A stretch of DNA of 14,532 nucleotides. It comes from Holophagales bacterium. GTDB taxonomy: Bacteria; Acidobacteriota; Holophagae; Holophagales; Holophagaceae. The notes beneath the pieces were generated by a model. That model was not told the DNA's origin. It ran no database searches and saw only the letters and a program-made list of their open reading frames with translations. The stretch covers positions 1-14,532 of the forward strand of contig JAITFL010000184.1 of NCBI GenBank assembly GCA_031281385.1, in the 5' to 3' direction. Numbering within the stretch: position 1 is the first letter of the stretch; each line of letters starts with the position of its first letter. Shown here piece by piece: positions 7,371 to 14,532 of the stretch. The position numbers were made by a program, and so were the translations under genes.

Positions 7371-7400
7371 CCTCTTGCAAAACTTTGGTTACGCAAGAGG
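7371..7400 (-). terminator. Probable terminator of the GH27 operon
   Basis: CCTCTTGC (7371-7378) pairs exactly with GCAAGAGG (7393-7400) around a 14-base loop. Read on the minus strand it is 37 bases past the stop at 7438 and is followed by TTTGTTTGATT, a T-rich stretch that suits an intrinsic terminator for the minus-strand GH27 genes. The long loop makes it a moderate candidate. Confidence 0.45.
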
Positions 7401-7437
7401 CTCGATATTTATTAACCGCGTGGCTTAGCGCGATGGT

Positions 7438-9171
7438 TTATCGCCGCTGCATCCGTGCAATTGGTTTTATGCGGAACACTACCGCATCGTGCTGGGCCAA
7501 TTTGCCGGAGTTCAGCATGCGGCCATGTTTTTGATATTGGCTGCTTGGGTTCCATAAGTCTTTGACCATGTACTCGCCAGCAGAAGCCATAGCCACGCGG
7601 CCATCATAGTTGTGCAGGTCAGACAGGTCAATAGTCGCAGAGACGCCAGGGCCGCCCTCTCTGTTGAAAAAACAAATGGCGGCCTCGCCCCTTGCCAGCG
7701 GCTTTATAAGCACGTCAATGCCGCCAGCAGTTGAGACGCGCTTGGCCTGAAGCATTATGTCGTCCTGGTTTAGGGCTATGATTTCACTGTTTTTGATGAT
7801 GGAGCCAATGGTTGGATCGTCAAATTTGTCTGGGGGCATTGCGAGGATGAGCGGGGAACTCATCATGGCCCAAAGCGCAAAGTGGGCGCGGTTCTGCGCC
7901 GCAGTCAGGCTGCCATTGCCAACTTCCAGCATGTCGGGGTCATTGTACGAGCCAGGCGCTTGGTACTCCCACAACTCAACTGCCCTGCCATAGCACCTTT
8001 CACCAACGATGGTTGACCAATTGGCGTTGATGTCGCCGCCTATGCGCCAAGACGAGCCGATGCCCTTGGCCCAAGTCCAAGGCTGGGAGCGACCATGCTC
8101 GCAGACAGAAAAAAAGATGGGCTTTGCGCCAGGCGTTTCACTGACAGCCTCTATCAGCGCATTGCCCATGCGGGAGTAGCGGATTATCGTGTCGGCAGTT
8201 TGGCCCGTGATCGGGTTGCGAAGGGCTATGTCGTTTGGGCCTGCTTCTAGCAACACGTCAACGTCCACTCTAGCTATTGTCCCAGTCTGGTCCGCGGAGC
8301 GGGGGAACCAGATTTCATAATCCAAGCCATTCATCTTTGCCATAGCAAATCTTTGCACATCGGACGCAGTCTTTTCGTAGCCGATTGACAGCACGTATCT
8401 GCCCTTCGATGGTGCGTCTATGGTGAACACCGCCGTGCCGCCATTGTTGCCAAGGCCCGTGAGCATGCCTTTGAAAATTTTTGCGGAACCCTTGAGGGAT
8501 ATGGCCCTGTCGGCGGCTGCATAGCTGGTTTCAAGTGCATTCCCGTTCAGTGGGGCGATGCCCAAATATAGGATGGGCGGTGTGTCTATGGCCCAACGAC
8601 CACCATAATTGGCGTCTGTTCTTATGTCGGCAACGTGGCACCAGTCGTATTTTAGGTACTCCACGCCCCACTTGGCAAAGGTCAGCGCGTCCAGTTTTTC
8701 AAAGCCAAGGCTGCCGGGCATGTCCTCACAGGTCAGCTCGCCAGCCGAGCTATAGAGCCCCAGCTTCATGCCAAGCGAGTTTATTTTTTGGACGATGGCC
8801 TCTTTGCTTGGAAAGGTACCTGCATCAAATTGCAAATGTCCGTCCTCGGTGCGGTTTGATGCCTGCCAGCAATCGTCCAAGTTGAGATACACATATCCAG
8901 CAGCCACCAGCCCAGAGTTTTTCATGCCTTGGGCAACGGCCATGATTTTTTGTTCATCAATCAACTGCTTAAAGTAGTTCCAGCTAGACCAACCCATCTG
9001 CGGCTTTAGCTTCCCAGCCGCTTCGTTGATCTGTTTTTGCATCAGGTCGTCTATCTGTTTTTGGGTTTGGGCAACGCGGGCGGCTGGCGGCGGAACTTTG
9101 ATTGGCTCTTGGCAATGTGCGGCAAGGAACATGGCTACTGAGATTAGTGACATGGCGCGGGCAATTTTCAT
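7438..9171 (-). CDS. Secreted GH27 alpha-galactosidase with internal carbohydrate-binding-like insert
   Basis: This 577-residue glycoside hydrolase of family GH27 should release terminal alpha-D-galactose from oligosaccharides or galactomannan by a retaining mechanism. Residues 1-20 are an export signal ending in C20, a possible lipoprotein cysteine with an atypical lipobox (AAHC). The catalytic barrel begins at MGWSSWN (59-65). The galactose-binding LDDCW is at 98-102 and the nucleophile Asp is D176 in YLKYDWC. CEH at 357-359 corresponds to the conserved pocket Glu. The acid/base Asp is D380 in SWRIGGD, and YNDPDML is at 409-415. Between about 195 and 335 the barrel is interrupted by a CBM35/CBM6-like beta-sandwich (GGTAVFTIDAPSKGRYVLSIGY, then LLEAGPNDIALRNP). 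The C-terminal beta domain starts near 470. AGGA nine bases upstream overlaps the end of the preceding paralogue, 15 bases away, so the two genes are one operon. GH27 also includes beta-L-arabinopyranosidases, so substrate is not certain. Confidence 0.9.
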   Translation of the reverse strand: MKIARAMSLISVAMFLAAHCQEPIKVPPPAARVAQTQKQIDDLMQKQINEAAGKLKPQMGWSSWNYFKQLIDEQKIMAVAQGMKNSGLVAAGYVYLNLDDCWQASNRTEDGHLQFDAGTFPSKEAIVQKINSLGMKLGLYSSAGELTCEDMPGSLGFEKLDALTFAKWGVEYLKYDWCHVADIRTDANYGGRWAIDTPPILYLGIAPLNGNALETSYAAADRAISLKGSAKIFKGMLTGLGNNGGTAVFTIDAPSKGRYVLSIGYEKTASDVQRFAMAKMNGLDYEIWFPRSADQTGTIARVDVDVLLEAGPNDIALRNPITGQTADTIIRYSRMGNALIEAVSETPGAKPIFFSVCEHGRSQPWTWAKGIGSSWRIGGDINANWSTIVGERCYGRAVELWEYQAPGSYNDPDMLEVGNGSLTAAQNRAHFALWAMMSSPLILAMPPDKFDDPTIGSIIKNSEIIALNQDDIMLQAKRVSTAGGIDVLIKPLARGEAAICFFNREGGPGVSATIDLSDLHNYDGRVAMASAGEYMVKDLWNPSSQYQKHGRMLNSGKLAQHDAVVFRIKPIARMQRR

Positions 9172-9186
9172 CTCATTCAGTCCTTT

Positions 9187-10863
9187 TTAGTGGCCGCGAG
9201 TAGTTGAGGCTTTGAGGATATATAGCGCGGCACCGTTGGCGGGAATCTGTGGCACGGGAAAGGCCTTGGCCACCTTTTCTGTACGGCCGCTCCATACGTC
9301 CTTCACTTCGTAGTACCTGGCCTTGGAAAGTTCAATGCGGCTATCTTTGCCTAGAATATCGTCAATGTTAATATTGATCGGCACAGCAGAAGCTGCCGCA
9401 CCTTTGTTGTATATCAACAGTGCAACTCTATTGCCGCTGAGTGGCCTAGCCACTACATCCACGCCGTTGAGCACTAAAACCAACTTGCATCGGATGCGTG
9501 GGCTGTCGTTAAGAATGTCCAGCATGTATTCGTTGCCAAAGAGGTTAGCGTGTTCGCCAAGTTTTTCTGAATTAGCGTCCAAAATGATCGGCGAAGCCAA
9601 GACGCTCCAAATTGACAACTGGGCCTTGATGTCTTCTTCTGCCAGCAACGAATTGATGGAGCCCAGATCCGTAATGACACTTGGGTTCTGGCTGGCTATG
9701 GCACTATCGTATGTAACTTTAACAGAAGCCATGTCTGTTGGGTCGGCGGCAACCCTAGCCGAGTACGCGAAAGAATCCTCGCCATTTACCCAAGCAAGAG
9801 AACCTGCCTTGCCCCAGTCGTTTATGGCAAAGAGAACGCTTGGGCAGTGCTTTTGAAAAAACGCGGCCATAGCACTGTAGCGCACTGCCGCGTCTGATTC
9901 GCGGCCTGTCACAGGGTTCCGCAACGTAATTGTGTTTGTCCCCTCTCGCAGATCAATTACGCATGTTGCGCGGGACTCGTTGTTCCACATACTGCTGCGA
10001 GGAAACACAAAATTGTAGGTTTCATTGTAAATACCAGATGCCTTGTTGCTGACGATGGCCTGTATGATGCGCTCGCGGCTGGCGTCGCCATTGCGCTGTT
10101 TGTTGTACCCAAATGCGATCATGTATTTGCCAACGTCATCTGCTGCCACATTAATAGTGAATGTGGCCGCGCCCCCGTTGGCGCTCAGTCCAGTCAAGCG
10201 GTTGCCTGAAATGCTTGCGCCGCCGCTAAGTGTGAAATATGTCCATGGGATGCGCGTTTCAAATGCTGTGGCCCCATTTAGCTTGTTGTAGCCGACATAG
10301 TTTAAATTTGGCGTGGCGGTCGGCCAAGCTCCGTCACCGATGCCATTTTTGTCCTTTGCAACGTCTGTGACGTGGCTGTAGTCCACACGCACGTAATCCA
10401 CGCCCCATTCGGCAAAGGTGCGGGCATCGAGTGCCTCAAAATGCATGCTCCCAGGCTTTCCGCCACTTGTCAGGTCGCTGATCGAGGTGTTGAGGCCAAC
10501 TTTGATGCCATGCTCCCCTTTCAGCTTTTTAAGCAACGCAATGCCGTCGCTAAAGAGTCCGTTGTCGAAGCATAGCCTGTTGTCAACAGAGCGCCTAGAT
10601 GACTGCCAATCGCTCAAAACGATGTAGTTGTACCCTTTGTCTTTGAGCCCTGTTTCCTTGAGGGCTTGGGCCATTTCCAATATTTCATTTTCGCTCGCGC
10701 CTTTCAGCGACACGCCCATGATTGGCGATTTGGCATAGGCCTTCGGCGCGTCGTGTACTTGCGACTGGATAGGTGCTTCCTGGCAGGCGGGCCTATTGGC
10801 GAAAGGCCCTAAGATTATGGCAAGAACGGCAAACTCTTTAACAGCAACAGATCGTGTCATCAT
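9187..10863 (-). CDS. Secreted divergent GH27 paralogue with altered sugar pocket
   Basis: This 558-residue protein aligns along its length with the neighbouring GH27 enzyme, including the internal CBM-like insert (about 180-330: NGGAATFTINVAADDVGKYM, EGTNTITLRNPVTGRESD). An export signal covers about 1-27 with C27 as a possible lipidation site. The nucleophile equivalent is D161 (YVRVDYS), and R370-D374 in SARVAAD can be aligned with the acid/base SWRIGGD. Other hallmarks are gone: GWSSWN is MGVSLKG (49-55), LDDCW is LSDW (83-86), the Cys after the nucleophile is S163, CEH is NDW (348-350), and NDPDML is absent (SVITDLG at 395-401). It is either a GH27 enzyme with a different substrate or a weakly active or binding-only paralogue. 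It is first in the operon and has a poor Shine-Dalgarno. Two ATG codons stand in tandem; the first is used. Confidence 0.8.
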   Translation of the reverse strand: MMTRSVAVKEFAVLAIILGPFANRPACQEAPIQSQVHDAPKAYAKSPIMGVSLKGASENEILEMAQALKETGLKDKGYNYIVLSDWQSSRRSVDNRLCFDNGLFSDGIALLKKLKGEHGIKVGLNTSISDLTSGGKPGSMHFEALDARTFAEWGVDYVRVDYSHVTDVAKDKNGIGDGAWPTATPNLNYVGYNKLNGATAFETRIPWTYFTLSGGASISGNRLTGLSANGGAATFTINVAADDVGKYMIAFGYNKQRNGDASRERIIQAIVSNKASGIYNETYNFVFPRSSMWNNESRATCVIDLREGTNTITLRNPVTGRESDAAVRYSAMAAFFQKHCPSVLFAINDWGKAGSLAWVNGEDSFAYSARVAADPTDMASVKVTYDSAIASQNPSVITDLGSINSLLAEEDIKAQLSIWSVLASPIILDANSEKLGEHANLFGNEYMLDILNDSPRIRCKLVLVLNGVDVVARPLSGNRVALLIYNKGAAASAVPININIDDILGKDSRIELSKARYYEVKDVWSGRTEKVAKAFPVPQIPANGAALYILKASTTRGH

Positions 10864-11030
10864 AGATTCATTTTATCCGACATTCTTTGGATGCAGTATC
10901 CCGCTGTCATTGCCACAAACTAAAATACCCCCTACGCATGGCGTAAGAATTTTGTGTGTTGGGAATTGGGACACGGGAGAAATATTGGCTGTTAGGTTGA
11001 AATAAAAGCCACGAAAATGAACTAGAATAT
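10864..11030. other. Intergenic region between restriction-modification and GH27 operons
   Basis: These 167 bases should contain the 3' end of the methyltransferase transcript and the promoter of the GH27 operon, both on the minus strand. A small hairpin (TACGC 10933-10937 with GCGTA 10941-10945) is followed on the minus strand by GGGGGTATTTTAG and might end the methyltransferase transcript. I could not place a convincing promoter. No gene is seen. Confidence 0.4.
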
Positions 11031-11945
11031 TTATAATGTCGCTGCAACTTCAGGGAACAATGGAGGATTGTAATAATGATGGCTGTATGTTTCTTTTACT
11101 GATTGTTCAAGTGGAAAGTTCGTTATTAGAGCTTCAAGCATTGGTACGCGATTTTGTTCTTTTGCGCCTACATGATAAAAATGTTGTTGTGTAACTATAT
11201 AAAATTCGCCCCAAAATGATTTTAAAGAGTCATTCGTACGGTATTGATTGCTATGCCAAGTAGAGAGAATAAATTTTGCTTTTGTTGTGGAAAGAACTTT
11301 AAAAAGACGAAATTCGTCATTTTTCGACCATGAATCAAAATAATCAACATGTCTTCCAAGATATGGTGGGTCGCAGTAGATTAAATCTGTTGCATTTGCT
11401 TGTTCAATAATTTTTTCAAAATCTTGACAATGGAAGTCCCAACAATTTACATTTATGGCTTTTTGGAAATTAGCAATTTGATTGATAATCTTTGTGATAT
11501 ATGATCTTGCAAAACGATTCGGTTTTTTGCAAAAAGGTACATTGAATTTGCCTTTGCTATTGAACCTAATCATGCCATTGAAGCAAGAACGAGATAAAAA
11601 AAGAAAATCTAGTGGTGAGCCAGATTGATTGAAACGTTCACGTATTTCATAATAATGATCTTCACCAACGGCTTCTAATTTGTTCCCTTCTTGCTCCAAA
11701 AATCCTTTGGCGATTTCTGGCGTAATGTATCTGTGTTTCAATGCGAGATAAAAATTTATCACATGTGGATTTAAATCAGAAAAAAGTGAACATTTACTTA
11801 GCACATTAAGACCAACAACACCAGACCCCATGAATGGTTCAAGCCAACGGCCATATTTAAGATTGGCAACGTGTGATAATATCAATGGCACAATTTTAGT
11901 TTTAATTCCTTGACATTTAATAGGTGGAATGAATACTTTATCCAT
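11031..11945 (-). CDS. DNA adenine-N6 methyltransferase, M.EcoRV-like (Dam/D12 family)
   Basis: This 304-residue modification enzyme is expected to methylate adenine in GATATC and so protect host DNA from its partner nuclease. I recognise strong similarity to M.EcoRV: MDKVFIPPIKCQGIKTK at the N-terminus, LEPFMGSGVVGLNV (35-48, the AdoMet motif I), RSCFNGMIRFNSKGKFNVPF (119-138), DPPY (192-195, catalytic motif IV) with LGRHVDYF after it, and FYHVG (256-260). M.EcoRV is about 298 residues, so this is full length. The start is ATG 11945, with AGGAAG (11950-11955) four bases upstream; an earlier in-frame start at 11999 would add 18 unrelated residues. Its ATG overlaps the endonuclease stop in ATGGATAA, which indicates translational coupling. 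GC content is clearly below that of the flanking genes. GATATC specificity is inferred from the pair. Confidence 0.93.
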   Translation of the reverse strand: MDKVFIPPIKCQGIKTKIVPLILSHVANLKYGRWLEPFMGSGVVGLNVLSKCSLFSDLNPHVINFYLALKHRYITPEIAKGFLEQEGNKLEAVGEDHYYEIRERFNQSGSPLDFLFLSRSCFNGMIRFNSKGKFNVPFCKKPNRFARSYITKIINQIANFQKAINVNCWDFHCQDFEKIIEQANATDLIYCDPPYLGRHVDYFDSWSKNDEFRLFKVLSTTKAKFILSTWHSNQYRTNDSLKSFWGEFYIVTQQHFYHVGAKEQNRVPMLEALITNFPLEQSVKETYSHHYYNPPLFPEVAATL

Positions 11946-12789
11946 GTAGCTTCCTGCTTTTTTTCGGTTTATTGATAGCGAGAGCAAGATTTGGATCACA
12001 GGATTTGAATTCTAAGAATTCTTTTAACTTTTTTATTTTATGTTGTTTGTTTCCTTCTGAAATCAAAATCATTCCATAATTCATCCAATATTCATCGAAC
12101 CACTTTTCACCGAGATTCTTAAAAACACCATTGCCATTCAATAGGTCTTGTATAGAAACAATGCTTCCAATATTTGCAGTATTACCACTTCCCTGTAAAT
12201 CACTTGCAATTTCCCATTTTTCACAGGCGAAAAATTGGATGTTTTTGATTACTGAAGCAATTGATTTTAATTTTTCTATGCCATGCACTTCTACTTCGTT
12301 TTCTTTGTGGAGTTCTGCACGTGTGTAAATTGCCCCAAGACAGAAATGACCCATATATTCATTGTACGGGAACTGGATGTTTTTTCTTTTTGATCTTTCT
12401 TTAAAATAACTTCCATGTGAACCAAGAGTAAATCCATTACAAAATGCTGGAAATTCTGGAAGGCGATAAGTGGTTTTCAAATCAACGGCAAACTTAATAG
12501 TTTCGTCAGTTTCAGAAATGAATGTAATGTCTGGATAATAATTTTGATGATCGGCCAGTAAAATCCCATATCCATTTCGCCTTGCGAATTCAAATATTTT
12601 TGGGAATAAATGAATTTCGAGAATTTTTGAAATGACCTTCGTGTCTGCTGAAATGGTATAAACATTGTGAAAAACATCAATAAATCCCTTAACTGTCCAC
12701 TGATCATCTACATCAGCAACATATTTATCTAAAGTGGCTGCAAATATTTTGAGATTATTTTTGAATTTTTGTTTTTCAGTCATTCGCAT
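11938..12789 (-). CDS. Type II restriction endonuclease, EcoRV-like
   Basis: This is a PD-(D/E)xK nuclease of 283 residues, predicted to cut GATATC. In EcoRV the active site is E45, D74, D90 and K92; here the equivalents are E58, D87 (NYYPD), D103 and K105 (FAVDLKTTY), with identical spacings of 29, 16 and 2. The EcoRV recognition loop GSGNTTNIGS is nearly unchanged as GSGNTANIGS (200-209). The Q-loop neighbourhood QNHYPD is QNYYPD. YTR, DLQGSGNT and DEYWMNY also match. EcoRV is 245 residues; the extra length is an N-terminal stretch and a basic C-terminal tail (KPKKSRK). I chose ATG 12789, with GGAAAG upstream; ATG 12783 is equally possible and TTG 12837 is less likely. The gene precedes and overlaps its methyltransferase, and no controller gene is seen beside it. 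Confidence 0.93.
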   Translation of the reverse strand: MRMTEKQKFKNNLKIFAATLDKYVADVDDQWTVKGFIDVFHNVYTISADTKVISKILEIHLFPKIFEFARRNGYGILLADHQNYYPDITFISETDETIKFAVDLKTTYRLPEFPAFCNGFTLGSHGSYFKERSKRKNIQFPYNEYMGHFCLGAIYTRAELHKENEVEVHGIEKLKSIASVIKNIQFFACEKWEIASDLQGSGNTANIGSIVSIQDLLNGNGVFKNLGEKWFDEYWMNYGMILISEGNKQHKIKKLKEFLEFKSCDPNLALAINKPKKSRKLHG

Positions 12790-12903
12790 CGGGCCATCTT
12801 TCCACAAAAAAACATTCTGAATGGCGGACACATGCAATGCACCCTATATCTATGTTGCCGCCCATTGAAAAAAATGCAAGAACTTTTTTGAGGTTAGATG
12901 ATT

Positions 12904-13986
12904 TCACATTTGCCCCAGCACTTCAGCCATGTCATCAAGGCAGTTCGCCACGGCGGTGTTCTTTTCGGGTTTCGCAAAGTCCAGCCTAGATGCTTCGTCA
13001 GCCATCAGGCCATTTAGGGTACGAAACAGTGTGTCTTCAAAGCCAGGGCCCTGCTCCACCATTGCGCCTCTGCCCTCTTGAACGAAAGCTAATGCGTTGG
13101 ATTTTTGATGCCCTCCGGCACTGGCGGGAAAGGGAACCAGTACAACGGGCCTGCCAACGGCCTTCAGCTCGGCGCAGGTGCTTGCTCCGGCCCTAGAAAT
13201 GATTAAGCTCGCGGCCTCCATTTCCTCGTCCATGTTTTCTAAAAAGGGTTCAACACTGTGACGCTGGTGGTGCTGAACTTGGCTCAGGCGCTCAATTTCA
13301 CGGTTGCCAGTTTGGTGCAGTATTTCCCAATCGGCGTGCGCGTCTAGCAGTGCTGGCGCAATGGATAATAGAGCTTCGTTGATGGCCCTGGCCCCGCCAC
13401 TGCCACCCAGAACCAATAGCCTGAACGGAGCGGCAAGCGTGGAAACAGGCTTGAATGGCCGCAAAAAAGCCTCGCGGATTGGCGTACCCACATAAAGGCA
13501 ATCGGCCTTTTGCAAGCGCCTTTTTGCCGCTTCCATCCCAAGCCAGACGCGCGCGGCCCTTTTGGCCGCCAGCTTTGTCACCAGCCCTGGCTCGGCGTTG
13601 GACTCATGGATGAAATACGGCACTTTTAGCTTTTTTGCCGCCAAGAGCGCAGGGGCGGCGGCATACCCACCAGTCCCCACCACCGCCAATGGCCTCTCGG
13701 TCTCCCAAACTGTTCGCAGATAATGGCGCGATTCAACCATGCGCCTAATTGCATGAAATGCCTTCACTGGCGATCTCAGCGAAAGCCCCTCAACGTCGAG
13801 TAGCAAGTGCTGCCATCTGGTTTCGGGCAATTTCCCAGCCTCGATGCCCCTTTTGGCCCCAACAAAAATTATCTGGCGGTCGGGCATGCGCTCCGCCGCA
13901 GCCTCGGCAAGCGCAATTGCTGGGTAATAGTGGCCGCCCGTCCCACCGCCGGTGATCACCAACGCGTCTTTGAAACATAGATCCAT
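12904..13986 (-). CDS. murG: UDP-GlcNAc:undecaprenyl-PP-MurNAc-pentapeptide GlcNAc transferase
   Basis: MurG adds N-acetylglucosamine to lipid I, giving lipid II, at the cytoplasmic face of the inner membrane during peptidoglycan synthesis. The 360 residues match the usual family length. Visible landmarks are GGGTGGH (13-19), followed by YYPAIALAEA; VGTGGYAAAPALLAA (103-117); HESNAEPG (127-134, usually HEQNAxPG); GGSGGARAIN (194-203, usually GGSQGA); and SRAGAST-CAE (264-273) with VPFPASAGGHQKSNA (284-298), the UDP-GlcNAc site of the C-terminal Rossmann domain. The ATG has AGGGGG upstream and lies 30 bases after nadB, so the two are probably co-transcribed. No other cell-wall genes are visible, which is unusual because murG normally sits in the division and cell wall cluster. 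The AT-rich restriction-modification island follows directly. Confidence 0.96.
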   Translation of the reverse strand: MDLCFKDALVITGGGTGGHYYPAIALAEAAAERMPDRQIIFVGAKRGIEAGKLPETRWQHLLLDVEGLSLRSPVKAFHAIRRMVESRHYLRTVWETERPLAVVGTGGYAAAPALLAAKKLKVPYFIHESNAEPGLVTKLAAKRAARVWLGMEAAKRRLQKADCLYVGTPIREAFLRPFKPVSTLAAPFRLLVLGGSGGARAINEALLSIAPALLDAHADWEILHQTGNREIERLSQVQHHQRHSVEPFLENMDEEMEAASLIISRAGASTCAELKAVGRPVVLVPFPASAGGHQKSNALAFVQEGRGAMVEQGPGFEDTLFRTLNGLMADEASRLDFAKPEKNTAVANCLDDMAEVLGQM

Positions 13987-14016
13987 GCCGCCCCCTATCT
14001 TCTTGCTTTTGCCGCA

Positions 14017-14532
14017 TCAATCAACCCTGAAATGGCAGCCGCGGCTCTGCGGGTTCTGCAGCGCGGCCTTTAAGACCATCCTGGCGCAGGCTGCCCCATT
14101 TCTGAGCTCCAGCAGCGGCCTAGACACCGGGGCGCTGCGGTAAAACGTCTCTATTCTGTGGTAAAGGTAACCGATGTCGCTATAGCCCCTCTCCAAGCGA
14201 TCCTTTGTCCTCACTGTTCCCGCATAGTTCCACATCGTAGTGCGGATGCTGTTCCAGTCCTGCTCTATCAACAATGGGTCTGGCACAACTGGGTTTGCTA
14301 CTGGCTGCCAGGGCCTGATGGCGGAAACATCGGGCAGATTGACCACTTTGCACTCATCTGCAATGGCCTTGGCTGCCCTGTACCCCCACAGGAGCCCTTC
14401 CAGCAGGCTGGTGCTGGCCAAGCGATTGGCACCGTGCAGGCCAGTGCAGGCAACTTCCCCAACTGCGTACAGGCCATCAAGGCTGGCCCTCCCGTCCAAG
14501 TCAACCGACACACCGCCGCAAAAATAGTGGGC
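14017..14532 (-). CDS. nadB: L-aspartate oxidase, C-terminal part (truncated by window edge)
   Basis: NadB oxidises L-aspartate to iminoaspartate with FAD, the first step of de novo NAD synthesis. The window holds the last 171 codons; the N-terminal FAD domain lies beyond the right edge. The visible part begins AHYFCGGVSVDLDGRASLDG, which contains the conserved His-Tyr-x-Cys-Gly-Gly region, then LYAVGEVACTGLHGANRLAS with the substrate-binding Arg, and SLLEGLLWG (GANRxASNSLLE usually has Asn where this has Thr). The helical C-terminal domain follows (MWNYAGTVRTKDRLERG, LLELRNGA) and ends at SRGCHFRVD. Many homologues extend a few to some tens of residues beyond this motif. It lies 30 bases upstream of murG on the same strand. 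Confidence 0.93.
   Translation of the reverse strand, partial: AHYFCGGVSVDLDGRASLDGLYAVGEVACTGLHGANRLASTSLLEGLLWGYRAAKAIADECKVVNLPDVSAIRPWQPVANPVVPDPLLIEQDWNSIRTTMWNYAGTVRTKDRLERGYSDIGYLYHRIETFYRSAPVSRPLLELRNGAACARMVLKAALQNPQSRGCHFRVD

Larger units (their letters stand above)
11031..12840. mobile_element. AT-rich restriction-modification island
   Basis: The two restriction-modification genes form a compositional island: sample lines within it counted by hand are about 30-38% GC, against about 67% for a sample line inside murG. The island starts right after murG and ends just before the GH27 operon, with no transposase, integrase or clear terminal repeats. This fits acquisition as a passenger module by horizontal transfer. 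The boundaries are estimates, and no target-site duplication was found. Confidence 0.5.

Noticed and set aside
9323..9856. Plus-strand open frame of 177 codons inside the divergent GH27 gene
   Set aside because: It mirrors the codon periodicity of the minus-strand GH27 frame, and the minus-strand product aligns with its neighbour over the same stretch.
7438..10863. Second GH27 gene as a pseudogene
   Set aside because: The frame is intact over 558 codons, with signal sequence, insert and C-terminal domain. The changes are clustered in the sugar pocket rather than scattered as frameshifts or stops.
1..14532. CRISPR array, tRNA or rRNA gene
   Set aside because: No regularly spaced direct repeats and no tRNA or rRNA signature were seen on either strand.

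Overview
The window looks like a chromosomal segment of a Gram-negative, polysaccharide-using bacterium. It carries exported outer-membrane beta-barrels, a TonB-dependent receptor, secreted alpha-galactosidase-type enzymes and a putative lipoprotein, next to the housekeeping genes murG and nadB. Most genes have purine-rich Shine-Dalgarno sequences (AGGAGG, AGGAGA, GGAGAA, AGGAAG) and moderate to high GC. The Oar-like receptor with an N-terminal carboxypeptidase-regulatory-like domain, the DUF5077/DUF3472 protein and the GH27 genes fit lineages such as Fibrobacterota, Bacteroidota or Acidobacteriota. I cannot assign a phylum from the sequence alone.

Layout from left to right. (a) 1-85: three back-to-back perfect hairpins. 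(b) 122-1441, minus: a secreted DUF5077/DUF3472 putative lipoprotein, preceded by a leader with competing hairpins. (c) 1442-2265: an 824-base divergent intergenic region with several inverted and direct repeats. (d) 2266-7256, plus: a tight three-gene unit of a small outer-membrane beta-barrel, a 1165-residue TonB-dependent receptor and a second small beta-barrel. (e) 7257-7437: a convergent region with hairpins. (f) 7438-10863, minus: two GH27-family genes 15 bases apart, both with a carbohydrate-binding-like insert. The upstream one (9187-10863) has lost much of the usual galactose pocket. (g) 11031-12789, minus: an AT-rich type II restriction-modification operon that I recognise as an EcoRV relative, with endonuclease first, methyltransferase second and an 8-base overlap. 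(h) 12904-14532, minus: murG and the C-terminal part of nadB, 30 bases apart.

How the genes may work together (inference): the receptor and its barrel partners could import a glycan or glycoconjugate product. The two GH27 proteins and the DUF3472 protein are exported and could act on galactosides or related sugars outside the inner membrane. The restriction-modification cassette sits between housekeeping genes and the sugar genes, and its composition differs sharply from both flanks, which suggests horizontal acquisition. By eye, the window contains no GATATC, the sequence cut by EcoRV.

The most interesting points are the EcoRV-type operon with its nuclease-first order, the divergent GH27 paralogue, the structured leader in front of the DUF3472 gene, and the two inverted copies of a GC-rich palindrome in the divergent intergenic region.
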